From: Cryptomeria japonica
Taxonomy: Eukaryota > Streptophyta > Pinopsida > Cupressales > Cupressaceae
Reading direction: 5' to 3'
Assembly (NCBI RefSeq): GCF_030272615.1
Contig: NC_081408.1
Span: forward strand, 203,402,191-203,466,190
Length of the DNA: 64,000 bases
Positions 11,960 through 24,500 of this stretch are shown piece after piece (position 1 is the stretch's first letter; every line of letters begins with the position of its first letter). Under the pieces are notes generated by a model. It saw only the letters and a program-made list of their open reading frames with translations, made no database searches and was not told where the DNA came from. Position numbers and translations under genes: made by a program.

Positions 11960-13015
11960 CATTTTTTTAGCTCTATTAATTATTGTCAAGCCATTTTGAC
12001 CATGGGTGACTAGAAATGAGGATGTCACCCCCTCTCTCTCTCTTCAACCTTGGTTGCCCTCCTTCAACCCTCTAAATGAATATATGATTGTCTCTCCACT
12101 TTGAGTAAGGCTATATTACGCCCCCCTCCACTTTTGGTGCAAATATACCTATGAGGCTATTAGTTGCAATTTGGGTAACTTCATCAAGGTGGACCCTAAT
12201 ACTAGAAGATTCTCACACACCTCCTACACTTGTATCCTAGTGAGCATTAGTCTTTCTAAGCCATTGCTTATCCAGATAATATTTAAGGTGAGAGCACAAC
12301 CCTAGACACAAATGATTGACTATGGCGAGATCCCTTTCTACTACACAAAATATTTTTCTAAGGGTCATTTAGCTTCCTCTTACCCTCATGGGTCTCATCC
12401 ACATTTTTCCCCTACCTAGTGGAGGGATGTTGACTGCTACCATTTCACTATCTTTCTTGTTGCTTTTGATGAAATTTTTTTGTTGATTTGGTGCTTCATT
12501 CTCTTACAAATTTGGTTGTATCATTTGCAGAGGTTTATGGTTCTATTGCCCCCCACTAGTAGGGACTTTGGTTTTTGTCCTATCCTTTTTGTGGTTCCCG
12601 ATTCTTTATCTCTGGATGGTAAGGATCCACCTTCAGAATAGGGGGCTCGCCAATGAGACTCGTCCATATTTTCCGAGAGCACATCCTCCCATGATCTAAA
12701 ATGTTCTATCAGTAAAGATGATGCTTCATGAACTATTGTTTTTAATAAGAAAAAAAGAAATTCCCTAACTATTCTTAATACACAGATTGTCCCATTGAGG
12801 CCTAAGTTGGGTCCAAACTCTGATTTTCAGTGATGGACCATACTGCTTTTTATTTTACTTATAGTGCTTCTTTTTTTCTCTCCTTGCATCTCTATTGTTC
12901 TCTTGATTTAGTTTTTTGAAGTCCCATATTTGATTTTGATGGTCACTCCTTTTATAATCATCCTTCTTTGTAACAGATTTTGAGCCCTACTCAAAACCCA
13001 CTTATCTTAACAAAA
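11960..13015 (+). mobile_element. LINE-F: relic of LINE ORF1 joined to a 3' tail
   Basis: Reading across frameshifts, the plus strand shows remnants of a DUF4283-like domain near 12020-12250 (VRLYYAP, GNFIKVDPNTRRFS), then IDYGEIPFYYTKYFSKGHLA near 12310-12380. This matches the layout of a CCHC knuckle in which the cysteines have become tyrosines. T-rich sequence follows, ending like a retrotransposon 3' UTR in an A-rich run near 13010. ORF2 is missing, so this is an internally deleted copy. Confidence 0.55.
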
Positions 13016-13503
13016 AAATATTTTAAAAAATTAAGTCCCACTTTTAATAAGAATACTTTTATATATAGTTTAATCGTAAAATATGTATTGCTAGTGCAAA
13101 TCAGCATTTAAATTTTTTCAATAAATCCTAGATTTAATAAGTTGAATCAGAAAAAAGGGTGTTACCTCAAAAACTCATTAGCATACATATGGATCTCCTA
13201 ATCATGTATTCATAAAAGTTGATCTAGAAAATCAATTGAACGTAGAAACTTTGCATTTTACAATGCATCTCTTTATTATTTTATTTCCAATATCATCAAG
13301 TGAAGATTCCCCGTGGCTGCCTATTTGCTATATACTTATGTTGGAGCAATAAAAGTTAATAAAGAAACTGGAGAAAAATTATATCATATATATTTAGAAA
13401 AAAGAAGTACAATTTGCATGCGAATGGACGAGCTACGAGATTGTTTCCTTACAGCTGAACTCTAAACGTTACCCGGTTAGCATTTGAACTGGTTTTGATA
13501 TAG

Positions 13504-13604
13504 GTTTTTAAGATGAGAAACCTACGCTAGGGTTTTAACTTGTGCGCATGATTGCGTTGGTGGGTTTTTAAAATGAGAAACCTACGCTAGGGTTTTATCT
13601 TGTA
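13504..13604. repeat. Two direct copies of a ~40-bp repeat, 60-bp period
   Basis: GAGAAACCTACGCTAGGG with flanking GTTTTTAA(G/A)AT and TTTTA(A/T)CTTGT occurs near 13504-13544 and again near 13564-13604. The copies differ by only a few bases. Function unknown. Confidence 0.75.
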
Positions 13605-13646
13605 AACATTATTTGAGATTCCCGTGTTTTTATTTCTTATGTAAAA

Positions 13647-14226
13647 GGAGGTCCGATTTATGCTTCGAATCCCATAAGGATTTTATATGAAAACGATTCC
13701 AAAGTGAACGAAATCTGCTTTATTGTGTTTGTATGTTCTGCGTTTGATTACTTTGGAGTTTGGGAATCGAGTGGTAATGGCCAAAAGAATATAAACAGCA
13801 TGGCATGTATTCAAACTTCTTTCCGAAAGACAATATTTGAGATTTGCAAAAAATAGATAAGAAAGGATAAGTTGATATTATCTTCGTATATTCAAATATG
13901 AGAAATGATGGATAAATCATGTTAATCCCAATGCTTTAATTTGTTTTGTTAAATGAAGATCGATCTATGCTTCGAATCCCATATGGATTTATATATACTA
14001 ATCCAAAATGTAATCAAATCTGCTTTGTGGAATTTGTGACTTTAAAAGTCCACCAGATATGTTTCGCGTCAGTTTACTTTGGATTTTGAGAATCGAATAG
14101 TAATGGCCAAATGTATGTAAACGACACGACATGTATTCAAACCTGTTGCAGAAAGACAAACTTTGAGATTTGCAAAGAATAGATAAGAAAGATAAGTTGA
14201 TATTATCCTCGTACATTCAAACATTC
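13647..14226. repeat. Tandem pair of a ~270-bp repeat
   Basis: Unit 1 (about 13647-13918) and unit 2 (about 13955-14226) share, in order, TATGCTTCGAATCCCATA, AATCTGCTTT, TTACTTTGGA, GGTAATGGCCAAA or its variant, ATGTATTCAAAC, TTTGAGATTTGCAAA, and GATAAGTTGATATTATC. A third, more diverged copy lies at 26890-27100. No terminal inverted repeats or coding potential are recognised. The parallel minus-strand ORFs in units 1 and 2 are not kept in copy 3. Confidence 0.75.
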
Positions 14227-15186
14227 CATTCCATTAATGATCACGCCATGACAATTTGTAGCTCAAGAATCTTTGTGGACCCCTAGCATAGCACAACTTA
14301 CTAGCTTGTGGACCATAGAACCTCATCTTAATGGTGTAAGATCTTGTCTTTCTAAAAGTTTGTGTGTATTTGTAGTAGCATTTTGAGGATTTGAGACAAT
14401 ATTTGTATTGATATCTCTTTGTCTAGTTGACTTGGTACTTTTGTTTGCTAGTATTAACATTATTGCATATATGTCTTTTCATGTATTCTCTATGTTAATC
14501 ATTTTCATCATGTTTGTGTTATATTTTCTCTAGTTCTTGTATATAACCTTCATGTCTTTCATGTGTCTTGCATGTTTACATTGTGTATTGATTATTTTTA
14601 ATGTATTTACTTCATGTTTATATCATAATATTTTGTATGTGTTTTTTTTTTTCATGAGTCTATATTTATTTGAGTTTTTTTGAGAATTTATAGGATCCTA
14701 CACTTTGGGGTTATGCATGCTTAGCTCAGTGTCGTCCTATCTATAGTGTTTTTTTATCTCTTGGATGATTTATTCATTTACCATGAATATGAGCATAGGA
14801 TTATACTCCCACTAAAGAGGGGTTAAATGTAGTTTTGATATTTGTTTCCCTTAATAATTTCACACTATATGATAGGTAAATTAGTTTGGTTTCTCATTGA
14901 TCATTTTAAGCATATTTTCTTTATGCTAACCTAGAACATGATTATTAATCTCACATTTCATCTATTCTCAAATGATAAAATTATTACAAGATCCTATGTC
15001 ACAAGCCTTGACATTTGTATTCCCTTTTGAGGAGCTCATTTTGGGTGGACCCAAGCACCCAACTCCTTAGTCTCAAAAAGAATTGCCAAAAAAGTGGACA
15101 CTTCAAGTGTTGGCCTTTGCATTTTCTAATTTAGTCTTGATCTTTACATTTAATTTCTATGCGTTATGTTTTTATTCTTAAAGTAA
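14227..15186. other. Intergenic DNA, nothing recognised
   Basis: T-rich sequence without recognised coding motifs. A segment near 15000-15130 is somewhat GC-richer and could be old repeat debris; no family is apparent. Confidence 0.5.
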
Positions 15187-16454
15187 TCTTATGATCCCTA
15201 TATAAATTAAATCTTCTATCATTCAATTTTGTCCCAAAATATGAAATGAGGAGTGAGAGTAGGAAAGGAGAAAATAGAGGTAGAGTTTCTGACATCAAGG
15301 GTTTTATAGAGAGTTTTGCAAAAGGAAATGAGTTAGATGAAGGGGATGAATATCGGGACAATCTATTTGTAAAGCCCCTACGTCAACGATGCTTTTTGGG
15401 CCATTTGCTTTGGAAGCCTACAAGGGTGTTGCTGTGAAGAGGGGTTGTTATGGGTTTCGTGTTTCTCATGGAGTTGCTACTATGGAGGGTTCTTTTAGAG
15501 AGGCTTTTGGGTCTCTCTCTAGGTAGAAATTTGTATGGAATGGGATGGGAGTCGGGGTGGAAGCACGAGAGGTAGGCTTTCATGAGTTGCTAGAAATGAA
15601 AAGGATAGTGTCCAAGTTGTTTGGGAGTAAAAGTCACATGTCAATGGCAAAGATTTCATCTTTGCATGGAGTGTTGCAATTCTAATCTTTCCTATTTTTC
15701 TAGTATTCCCTTTTTGATGTGGTTTTGATGTTTTGTTCTACTAATAGCTCATGGTCCTATTATTGTCATCTATTGAGATCATCTTTGGTGGAGCTCCTTA
15801 TTTCCTTCATATCCATGTTGATCTTATGATCCCTATATAAATTAAATCTTCTATCATTAAATTTTGTCCCAAAATATGAAATGAGGAGCAAGAGTAAGAA
15901 AGGAGAAAATAGAGGTAGGGTTTCTAACATTAAGGGTTTTATAGAGAGTTTTGCAAAAGGAAATGAGTTAGATGAAGGTGATGAATATCGAGACAATCTA
16001 TTTGTAAAGCCCCTATGTCAATGATGTTTTTTGGGCTATTTGCTTTGGAAGTCTACAAGGGTGTTGCTGTGAAGAGTGGTTGATATGGGTTTGGTGTTTC
16101 TCATGGAGTTGCTACTATGGAGGGTGCTTTCAAAGAGGCTTTTGGGTCTCTCTCTAGGCAAAAATTTGTATGGAACAGGGTGGGAGTCAGGGTGGAAGCA
16201 TGAGAGGTAGGCTTTCATGAGTTGCTAGAAATGAAAAGGATAGTGTCCAGGTTGTTTGGGAGAAAAAATCACATGTCAATGGCAAAGATTTCATCTTTGC
16301 ATGGAGTGTTGCAATTCTAATCTCTCCTATTTTTCTAGTATTCCCCTTTTCATTTGGTTTTGGTGTTTTATTGTACTAATAGCTCATGGTTCTATTATTG
16401 TCATCTAATGATATCGCCTTTGGTGGAGCTCCTTATTTCCTTCATATCCATGTT

Positions 16455-16456
<2 letters not shown>
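15187..16456 (+). repeat. Two tandem ~635-bp units with a shared decayed ORF
   Basis: The unit starting TCTTATGATCCCTATATAAA at 15187 recurs at 15822, and the closing TTCATATCCATGTTGATCT at 15807 recurs at 16441, so the period is about 635. The copies differ by scattered substitutions and small indels. Each carries the same plus-strand peptide (ESFAKGNELDEGDEYRDNLF near 15300 and again near 15935 with changes) and, after a frame change, VSHGVATMEGSF and HELLEMKRIVSKLFG. The protein is unrecognised. The duplication is probably local rather than two insertions, as the junctions are seamless. Confidence 0.8.
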
Positions 16457-16509
<53 letters not shown>

Positions 16510-16525
16510 TACACACACACACACA
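16457..16525. repeat. (TC)n(AC)n microsatellite
   Basis: About 15 TC units directly followed by about 19 AC units, with one interrupting T. It sits exactly at the end of the second 635-bp unit. Confidence 0.95.
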
Positions 16526-17690
16526 TTTGTGGGTGGCTACCTATTTTGGTTATTCTTGATGTTGGGCTTTTGGATACAAGTTTTTCGGTGCATTTTTTTC
16601 ATTCTTGTAGAACATATTTTTTTTTTGGTGGTTGTGATAGGGTTCCAACTCTAACTCGTGGGGGATATTTGTTGTTTCCTCTTATTTATGTTGTTTATTT
16701 CTAGTTTTTTTTGAGATATTTTTGGGTGTTTTACCTATTTTTGGTTAAGGATTGTAATAGGCTTTGGGGTTGTGCTCAACCATGTTAGTATAGTTGGAGC
16801 TCAGTGGTTTCTAAATGTCTATGATCTTATGTGTACTTATTTTTCTCTTCCTTGATCCATTTTCATGTGGCTCCTATGGAGGTTTAGTATTCTCCTATTG
16901 AGGTGGGTATTATTCTTGTGGCTAAGGATAGGGTTTTTCTCTTTCTTCTCCATTCCTCCTCTTTTGGGATTCCTATAGAGGTAGTGGTTTCTTCTATGGA
17001 GGTGGAGATTTTCTCTTTGGGAAAGGTTGGAAGCTACTTTGTGAGGGATTTTCTTGTCGTTGGCTAATTGAATGCAGGTTTAGATTGAATGTGGCTCTTC
17101 ATCATAGTGGTCTCTTCCTCTGTTGTTCCTATTGATGTGGGTACCTCTTCTATAGAGGTTGAGATGGGCTTTCCACGAGAGGTGTGGACTAGCTATATGG
17201 GGGATTTTCCCAACCATTGTAGGATAGATTTGGGAGCAATTTTAAAACTTAGTGTAATGGTTTTGGGAGCCTATCAAAATCATCTATTCATCTTAATTCC
17301 CTTGGTTGTTTGGGAGGTTTAGTTTATACTAGTAATTTTATTATTCTTTATCTTTATGTTACTGGATGTGAAGGTTATGGGAGCCTTGTTAGAACTCATT
17401 ATTGAGGTTAAGGGAGCTTGGAAAAACCCTTTGCACAGGATTGTTTGAGTAGTTTGGTGTGATGGTTTTGACCTTCTATTTTTTATTCCTACTACTTTAA
17501 ATCTTTTTTTGTAGTTGTTGGCTATGCATAGGCTACTGGTTTCCTATGTTTTCTTTTTTTGTAATATTCTATTTAAGTGTTTTCCATCCTTACAAAATCT
17601 GATGGGTTTTGGGTCCCTTTAAAACTTATTGTACGGGGTTTCAGGTCTCCCTAAAAGCTTGATTTTCTCTTAATCAAAAACATATTTTAT
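16526..17690 (+). other. T-rich region with degenerate coding-like repeats, possible retroelement 3' part
   Basis: Around 16860-17170 the plus strand repeatedly encodes short motifs of the type PIEV/SMEVE (SPIEVGIILV, IPIEVVVSSMEVEIFS, VPIDVGTSSIEVEMGF). The end near 17600-17690 (GGGTCCCTTTAAAAC, then an A-rich stretch) resembles the 3' ends of the LINEs in this window, for example GGGGCCCTTGAAAACC in LINE-C. I cannot assign it firmly. Confidence 0.3.
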
Positions 17691-17829
17691 CTTTCACATG
17701 GTCTACATTACTATCATGCAACATTCTAATTTAATCAAATTTGGAGCAGTAAAATTATAAAGTAGTAGACTAAAGCATTCTACACTTAAGTATAAATTCA
17801 TGTTTCTCATCATTGATTATCATATTGTC

Positions 17830-18600
17830 AAGACCTCTTTATTTTGAGCTCCATCGAAGGGTTTCATACCTAAGGAAATCTTCTCATTTCAACATTGAAT
17901 ATTTACTTAGCCATTGTCTTTATAGTGTTAAGATCTCTTCATGTCATCATCAGTATTGTGGAGGTGGCAACACCAACACAACACTTGATATGGGAAAGCA
18001 CTTGTCTAGGATAACTATTTCTTCAAATATTCTATATCTATAGGTTCATATCCGACTAGGAGATACCTATAGTCAAGTAGAGTAGACAATGGCAAATGGT
18101 GAAAGACTTTGATCGAATGAAATAACTCAGACTAAAGAATATAGTGACCTTGCCCAACTAGTTTGAATCCAATTCTTCTATCAAGCATTGTTAACTCTAG
18201 ATTTTAGCATCAACTTATCTATGTAGATCAAAAAGTACTTTCTATATGGTATATGTAGAGAAATTTAAAGTATTTATATAGATTAAGAATAAATTATGTT
18301 TTCTGAATGAACATGTGGTCCAATTTTATTTCTTTTGGAAATATTAAAAAATAGTTAAATGCAATGTGTGAAAATGTTAATCACTTTGAAAAATAATATC
18401 TCATGTCATGTCATGCAAAAGAACTCTCTGATATAGAAAATATTGTATCAACTAAAAGAAGCTTCCTCTTTTGACACTGTTTTCATTATCTTTATTATTT
18501 TGTTTGATTATATAGAGATAGACAAAATCTCTATGTGTGTGTGTGTGTGTGTCTATATATATATATATTGTTATGATAATGTGAACAAGGGTAAAAGTAC
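17830..18600. repeat. 829-bp-period repeat, unit 1
   Basis: Begins near GAGCTCCAT (17846) and GGGTTTCATACCTAAGG and runs through AGACTTTGAT, CTAGATTTTAGCATCAA, AGAAGCTTCCTCTTTTGA, and a TG/TA microsatellite (18535-18570) to GATAATGTGAACAAG. The whole order recurs 829 bases downstream. No coding motif is seen. Confidence 0.75.
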
Positions 18601-18664
18601 AACAAATCGTTATATTTTAGGCCATCTTATCAGCACAAGTGAATTTAAGAGCATTGTATCATTA

Positions 18665-19350
18665 TCTTCATTTAGAGCTCCATGAAAGGGTTTCATACCT
18701 AAGGTAATCTTCTCATTTCATCATCGAATATTTAATAATCCTATGCCTTTATAGATCTAAGATGTCTTTATATAATCATCACTATTATGGAGTTGGGAAC
18801 ACCAATATGACACTTGATTTAGGAAAGCCCCTATCAAGCACAACCATTTATTCTAACTTTTTATATCTAGAGGTTTATATCCAACTAGAAGAAAGGTATA
18901 GGCAAGTAGAGTAAACAATGGTAATTAGTGATAGACTTTGATTAAATGAAATACCTCAGACTAAATAACCTAGTGACCTTGCCCTGTTACTTTGATTCGA
19001 ACTCTTCTATCATGAACTATTAACTCTAGATTTTAGCATCAAATTCTCTATGTAGATCAATAAGTACTTTCTTTATGGAATATGTAGATTAGCTTAAAGT
19101 ATTTATGTAGATTAAGATTAAATTAAATTTTCTTAAAGAATGTATGGGCCAATTTTATTTTTTTGGGGGGGGGTGGGAATATGAAAAATAGTTAAATTTA
19201 TCAATTTGAAAAATAATATTTCATGTCAATGTGTCATGCAAAAGAATTATTGGATATAGAAAAGCTTGTATCAACTAAAAGAAGCTTCCTCTTTTGAAAT
19301 TGTTTCTATTATTTTTAATATTTTGTTTATTATTTAGGAATAGATAATGT
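18665..19350. repeat. 829-bp-period repeat, unit 2, split by LINE-B
   Basis: Same block order as unit 1, starting GAGCTCCAT at 18675, with a G run at 19165-19174 as a private change. It stops at a TA-rich microsatellite near 19350, where LINE-B begins. The missing end (ATTGTTATTGTGATAATGTGAAC) reappears at about 26190-26230 beyond LINE-B, which shows that the LINE inserted into this unit. Confidence 0.75.
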
Positions 19351-19418
19351 ATATATATTATTTTTTATTAGGGGAAAGTAGGTTTTGAAGGGCCCCTGAA
19401 ATGCTTTACAGAATTAGA

Positions 19419-21282
19419 TCAAAATATAGCCATTAGAGCACATCGAAAAAGCAAGAGACAACAGACATAGAAAAGATAGATGACCAGAAAACAAAAAGAG
19501 AGCAGTAGAAAGACACAACACACAAGAGCTAAAGACAAGACAACAGATAAAGCAGAAAAAAGCCAAGATTGGGTAAAGTTCTTTAGCAACTCAACAGCTT
19601 CTAGCTCCAATTGCTCCATGTTCTCAACAATCCGCCTAATTTCCTCAATCTCCCTTCTTTGGTTTTTCTTCTTTCTGGTGCTTGCATGAGTTCTTCTTCC
19701 ATGACCCGTCTCCTTATCTTTAGGGCTATCTTCCTTCACCTAAGTGGTGTCCCCAAAGGCCTTTTCCCATTGGTAACTTTCAATCTTGCTGATAAGAACC
19801 TTAATACTGTCAAAGGTGGCCTTTAAAATATTATGACTCTACTCCCCAATATTTTTGAGAGTCTTCTCAACCCCTTCCAACCTCTTTTCAGTAGCCCTAG
19901 CCCCGTTTTCCCAGATTTGGAAGCTATTGCATTGGACATTAATGATTTCCTTTGCAATGCTGATAACCTTAGTAAGCTCACTTAAATATCTAGGGAGGGA
20001 ATTGAATTTACCAGTGCCAATAGCTTCTAAAGTTTCAATTTTGCTGGCCTCTTGGATCTATATTTATTTTATGCTTGTTATTTCCTTCTAAACCCAAAGG
20101 AAAACCTTGTTGAAGAAGTCTGTGTCATTTTTGAAACAAAGGTCAATATCCATATGGAAGCCATCTTGGGCCTTGTTTCTCGCAGGATCCAAGTTCACCT
20201 CCAGACCCACCTCCTTCGACTCTGCATTCTTATCTGCCTTAATGGAGGTGTCCTCCCCAACCAAGCCCTTATTGCGGTCCTTGGAACCAGTAGGGAAGGG
20301 TGAACAATTCTTAGCTCCCAAATCTTGACTTCTTAGAATCTTCCCCTTTTGTTTCTAGCTAGAGAGGATTTGAACCTCCTCACTATCTGTCTCTATATCA
20401 TATTCAACTCGTCTCCTTCCTCATACCAACTATCATCATCCTCCCCCTTCTGCTTCCTTCTGGTCGACCCTTTACCCTGATCCTCTTGCCCTGTTTTCCA
20501 TTTTTGCTTTCTCGACCCAACATCTACCTTTGTGTCATAGCCTTCATCATCATCATCATCTAAATCATCCAATTCCTTGTCTGACTCAGAAACTCTACAA
20601 TATTTAGTTGAACCATGGTATTCTTGATGTGGTTTTACAGAACCACCATAAGGCCCTCATGCATAGTAGGATTGGTTTTGGGATTAGAGATAGCATCCAT
20701 AATCCTGATATTTAGCGCACAGAGCAAGTAGTAGGGGATATAAATTTTCTCCTTATACTGGAAATGGTTGAGAATAACAAAATGGTAGCTATAAATCTTG
20801 ATATATCTACCATCTAAAGTAATAAATTCTATAACAGAAAACAAAACCCATCACTAGATCATCTTGATTACCTTAGAGGAGTAGTAAGTGTGACTTCCCT
20901 TCACCAAATTTGCTTTCTCCTCCTCGTCCTTAGGTAATTTCTTCACAGCAGCATCTAAAAGATTCCTATCCTTGTAGAATTTGATACTATCCATTGAGAG
21001 GCCTGTAGCCTTAGTGATCATGGTCTCATTCACGTTAACCTTCCTACTACCAATGTTCAAGGTGCCCTTATTCTACCCCTTTTTGAAAATCCTAGTGATT
21101 TTCGGTCGTCTTTCTTGCATTCTATCCATGTAATCCATCTTTTTTTCTTCTTGTAGCACAACCCAAACCTGGGAACAGTCCCACCATTTATAAATTTTAG
21201 TTGCATCTATGCACTTGCGATTTCCCCCCATATTCTTATCGATTTCAATCGACTGTAATTTCCTGTAAATACCACTCTTCAT
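19419..21282 (-). pseudogene. LINE-B ORF3, protein of unknown function downstream of RNase H
   Basis: Candidate ATG at 21282 (MKSGIYRKL). Conserved N-terminal blocks shared with LINE-C are EIDKNMGGN, ETMITKATGLSMDSIKFY, KGSHTYYSSKVIKMI and EFITLDGRYIKIYSYHF followed by ILNHFQYKEKIYIPYYLL. An Asp-rich linker and the block SPFPTGSKDRNKGLVGEDTS...DIDLCFKN...FNKVFLWV follow (one frameshift between 20635 and 20321). Then comes a helical, coiled-coil-like stretch (about 20060-19740), a basic patch, EIEEIRRIVENMEQLELEA, and a hydrophobic tail of about 40 residues. Full length would be about 620 residues. The N-terminal pattern recalls plant gag/transposon-like domains such as Pfam Transposase_32, from memory and not tested. 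The tail could instead be translated 3' UTR. Confidence 0.65.
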
Positions 21283-21528
21283 TGTAGACTTTCTTTTTAG
21301 CAGGGAAGAAGCCTCTATAAGCCAATAGACATTTCTTAAGATTTTGCTCAAAAAGGAAAAAAGAACCCACAAAGCATGCAAGATGATATGGCAATTACTA
21401 ATTTACCTCCCTTTCAGCTGCTTATGATACCATTTCATGATGCCACGAGCACCCCTACCATCTCAAAAAATGATATCAAATCCTACCTTGTTTACCATGA
21501 TATCTTTCATGATATCCCCCTCACCATT

Positions 21529-24500
21529 TCAAATCTTGATTTGCTCACTCCATACTACCTCATTGGCAGCCCAATCAATGCTCTTGTTGGCCTCTCTATA
21601 AGCATGAGAAATGTAGCACTGGTAGAATCCTTCAAGCATTTCCCTGGCCGTGTCAATGATATTTTTAATCATCCACAAGGGTTGATGCTTACCAAGGAGG
21701 CAATTGATAATCTTTTTAGAATCCCCCTCTAGCCATAAAAATTTGTTTCCTAGATTGTGTGCTAATTTGATAGGTTGGAGGGCACTCATAGCTTCAGCCA
21801 GATGATTATTTTGGTTCCCCAAGGGGAACGCCAATGCCCCTATGGAAAAGCCATCACAATTCCAGATAACTCCACCACAACCAACTGGACCTAGGTTCCC
21901 TTTAGCATCCCCAATCTAGTAATTGGGAGGAAAATACCAGCAACACATCCTTCTTTTGAGTTGGTTGGTATTGATATCCATGTGGGCTAGGATGCCATAG
22001 GTTTTTTTAACATCATAATCATCCTTAATATTGTAGTAATGAGATACACTATCCATCACATTCTCAACAAAATTGTATTTTATCTTAGCCCAAACCACCT
22101 CGGAGGGGTTAATGTCATTCCTAAAAATTTTGTTGTTTTCTTTCCAGATACCCCATAGGATATGTGGAAAGGAAAACTTCCATAAATTTCTTATGGTTGA
22201 ATTGTTTGTATTGCAAGACCAGCTCCTAAAACAATCTTGGTTCTCCTCTGGGAACACCCAATTTAAACCCCAATGCTAGAAAAACATAGCCCAGGTAGGT
22301 TGGAGAAAAGGACATTGGATAAAAATATGGTTCATGGATTCCTCATCATTGAGAAATAGATAGTATATGTTGGGGATGAAAAATCCCCTCATTATCAAGT
22401 TATCAGTGGTTAGAATTTTATTTTGCAAAAGAATCCATAAAAAATATTAATTTAGGAGTCAAACCTGAACACCAGGCCTTAGCCCAGGAGGGACTAGAGT
22501 CTTGAGACTGAGCCAACATAACGACAGTAGATGCCACAAAATAAGTCCCTGAAGGGGTACCGCTCCACACCAGGTGGTCCTCCCTTCTTGGGTTAATAAC
22601 TTCTTGGCTGATCACTAAGGTAACCTACTTTAAGTTAGGATCAATAGAGCTAAGGTCCACCCACTTTTTATCACTCCAGTAGTCAACAAATTTAACACTG
22701 AACTTGTCCTTGCAGGTTTGGATGATCATCTGAGAAACACAATTATCATTGAGAGGGTCTCCTCCAATCCAAACATCATCCAAAAAATCTACCTTTCTGC
22801 CATTACCAATGGACTGAACTTTTCCCAAACTAACAATACCCTTAGCATGGGTAACACTATTCAAAATAGTAGAGCCACTCGGTATTTGATCAAAGGCAAC
22901 ACAATCTGCCATGGTAGGGACCACACGTAAGTATATAGCCTTCCAAATTTCATTCCACTCAACATTTTCCTGATAGATTCTCCAAATTTGTTTGGCCAGA
23001 GGGGTCTTGTTCAAGGTTCTAATATTTCTCAGGCCCAGTCCCCCCATATTTTTTGGTTTGCAGACATTATCCTAGGCAATGAGGGCAACTCTCTTATTTT
23101 CCTCAACCTTGGACCAGAGGAAAGCTTTCTGAATTTTCTCAATAGCATCTACAAATTTGCTAGGAATTTTAAAGAGGCTTAAAGCATAAATCAGAAAACC
23201 CTATAGAGAAGATTTTAACAGCTAGATTTTACCAGCTTGAATAAGAAGGGTACCTTTCCATCTAGCCAACTTCTTGTTGAATCTATCAACAAGACTATTC
23301 CAGAAAAAAATTGTAGGTTTTGTGCCCAAAGGAAGACCTAAGTAAATAGATGGGGGCTTGCCAATTTGGCATCCAAGGATCCAGGTCATCCTATTTTGTC
23401 TATCCTCTGAGATGTTGAAGAAGAATAAAGAGGTTTTCCCCCAATTAATTTCTTAACCTAAAGTAGAACTATAAGTATTAAGAAGGTTCTTCATATTAGA
23501 AGCTTCTTTGATCAATGAAATGCCCATTAAGATGGTATCATCAACAAATTGTTGGTGGGAATAGGCTTTGAATCCAGAAGAGGGAGATACTCCCAGCATA
23601 AGACCTTGAGAAATAAATTTGTGAATAAATATAGCCAAACATTCAGGCATAATAATGAAGAGAATGGGGGAGATGGGATCCCCTTTCCTAAAGTCCCTAG
23701 AATTTTTAAAGAAGGGGGAAGGCACACCATTCACAATGATAAAGAAAGAAGGAGTCAAGATAAGTTGGTCAAACAACTAAATAAACTTATCATAGAAACC
23801 AAAAGCACCAAGCACCTTGTCTAAGAATCCCCAATCCACACCATAATAGGCTTTAGACAAGTTTAACTTTGTCAAGAAGCCTTGTTTCTTTGATTCCACT
23901 AGTGAGTTTATATTTTCATGAATAGCAATGATAGATTCAAGGATTTGTCTACTAGGTATGAAGCCACTCTATTGGAGTGATATAATAGAAGGGAGAATCG
24001 TGAGCAATCTTCCAGTAACCACCTCTAAGATAATTTTATAGAAAGAATTGAATTAACTTATCGGTCAGAACTGATCCATCGAATCAGCCCCAGGACATTC
24101 AGGAATCAAAACCAAAAAAGTAGCATTGATTTCCTTTAAGATAATTCTATCCCTAAAAAATTCTTACACTCCTTTAACCATATCAATTTTGAGAATGTTC
24201 CAAAAGGATTGAAAGAAGAACAACGGGAACCCATCCGGTCTCGAGGCTTTATTGCCATCAAAAGAGAACACCGCTTTCTTAACTTCATCCTCAAAGGGAA
24301 TGGCCACCAAAGCCTTGTTCTGAACATTATTAATGATGGAAGGAATGGTCTCTAAGAGGTCCCTCTAAGAAAGATGATCCAAACTGCTATCCACTGAGAG
24401 AAGATATTTGAAAAAATTCCTAGCTTCATTCCCAATCTCATCATCCTTCCTTGTTTCAATTCCACCAATTCTCAATTTAGAGATTCTATTAGCAGCCTTA

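Noticed and set aside
13720-14216. Parallel minus-strand ORFs in the two 270-bp repeats
   Set aside because: They are similar only because the DNA is duplicated; the third copy at 26890-27100 has stops and no frame there.
13647-14226. CRISPR-like array
   Set aside because: Only two long, diverged units with no short repeat-spacer pattern, in plant nuclear DNA.
16354-16704. 116-codon ORF crossing the microsatellite
   Set aside because: Its core is Ser-Leu and His-Thr runs translated from (TC)n(AC)n; this is a chance frame.
21376-21732. Plus-strand 118-codon ORF
   Set aside because: It lies antisense to LINE-B RNase H; the same antisense frame recurs at 51144-51380 only because the coding strand is conserved.
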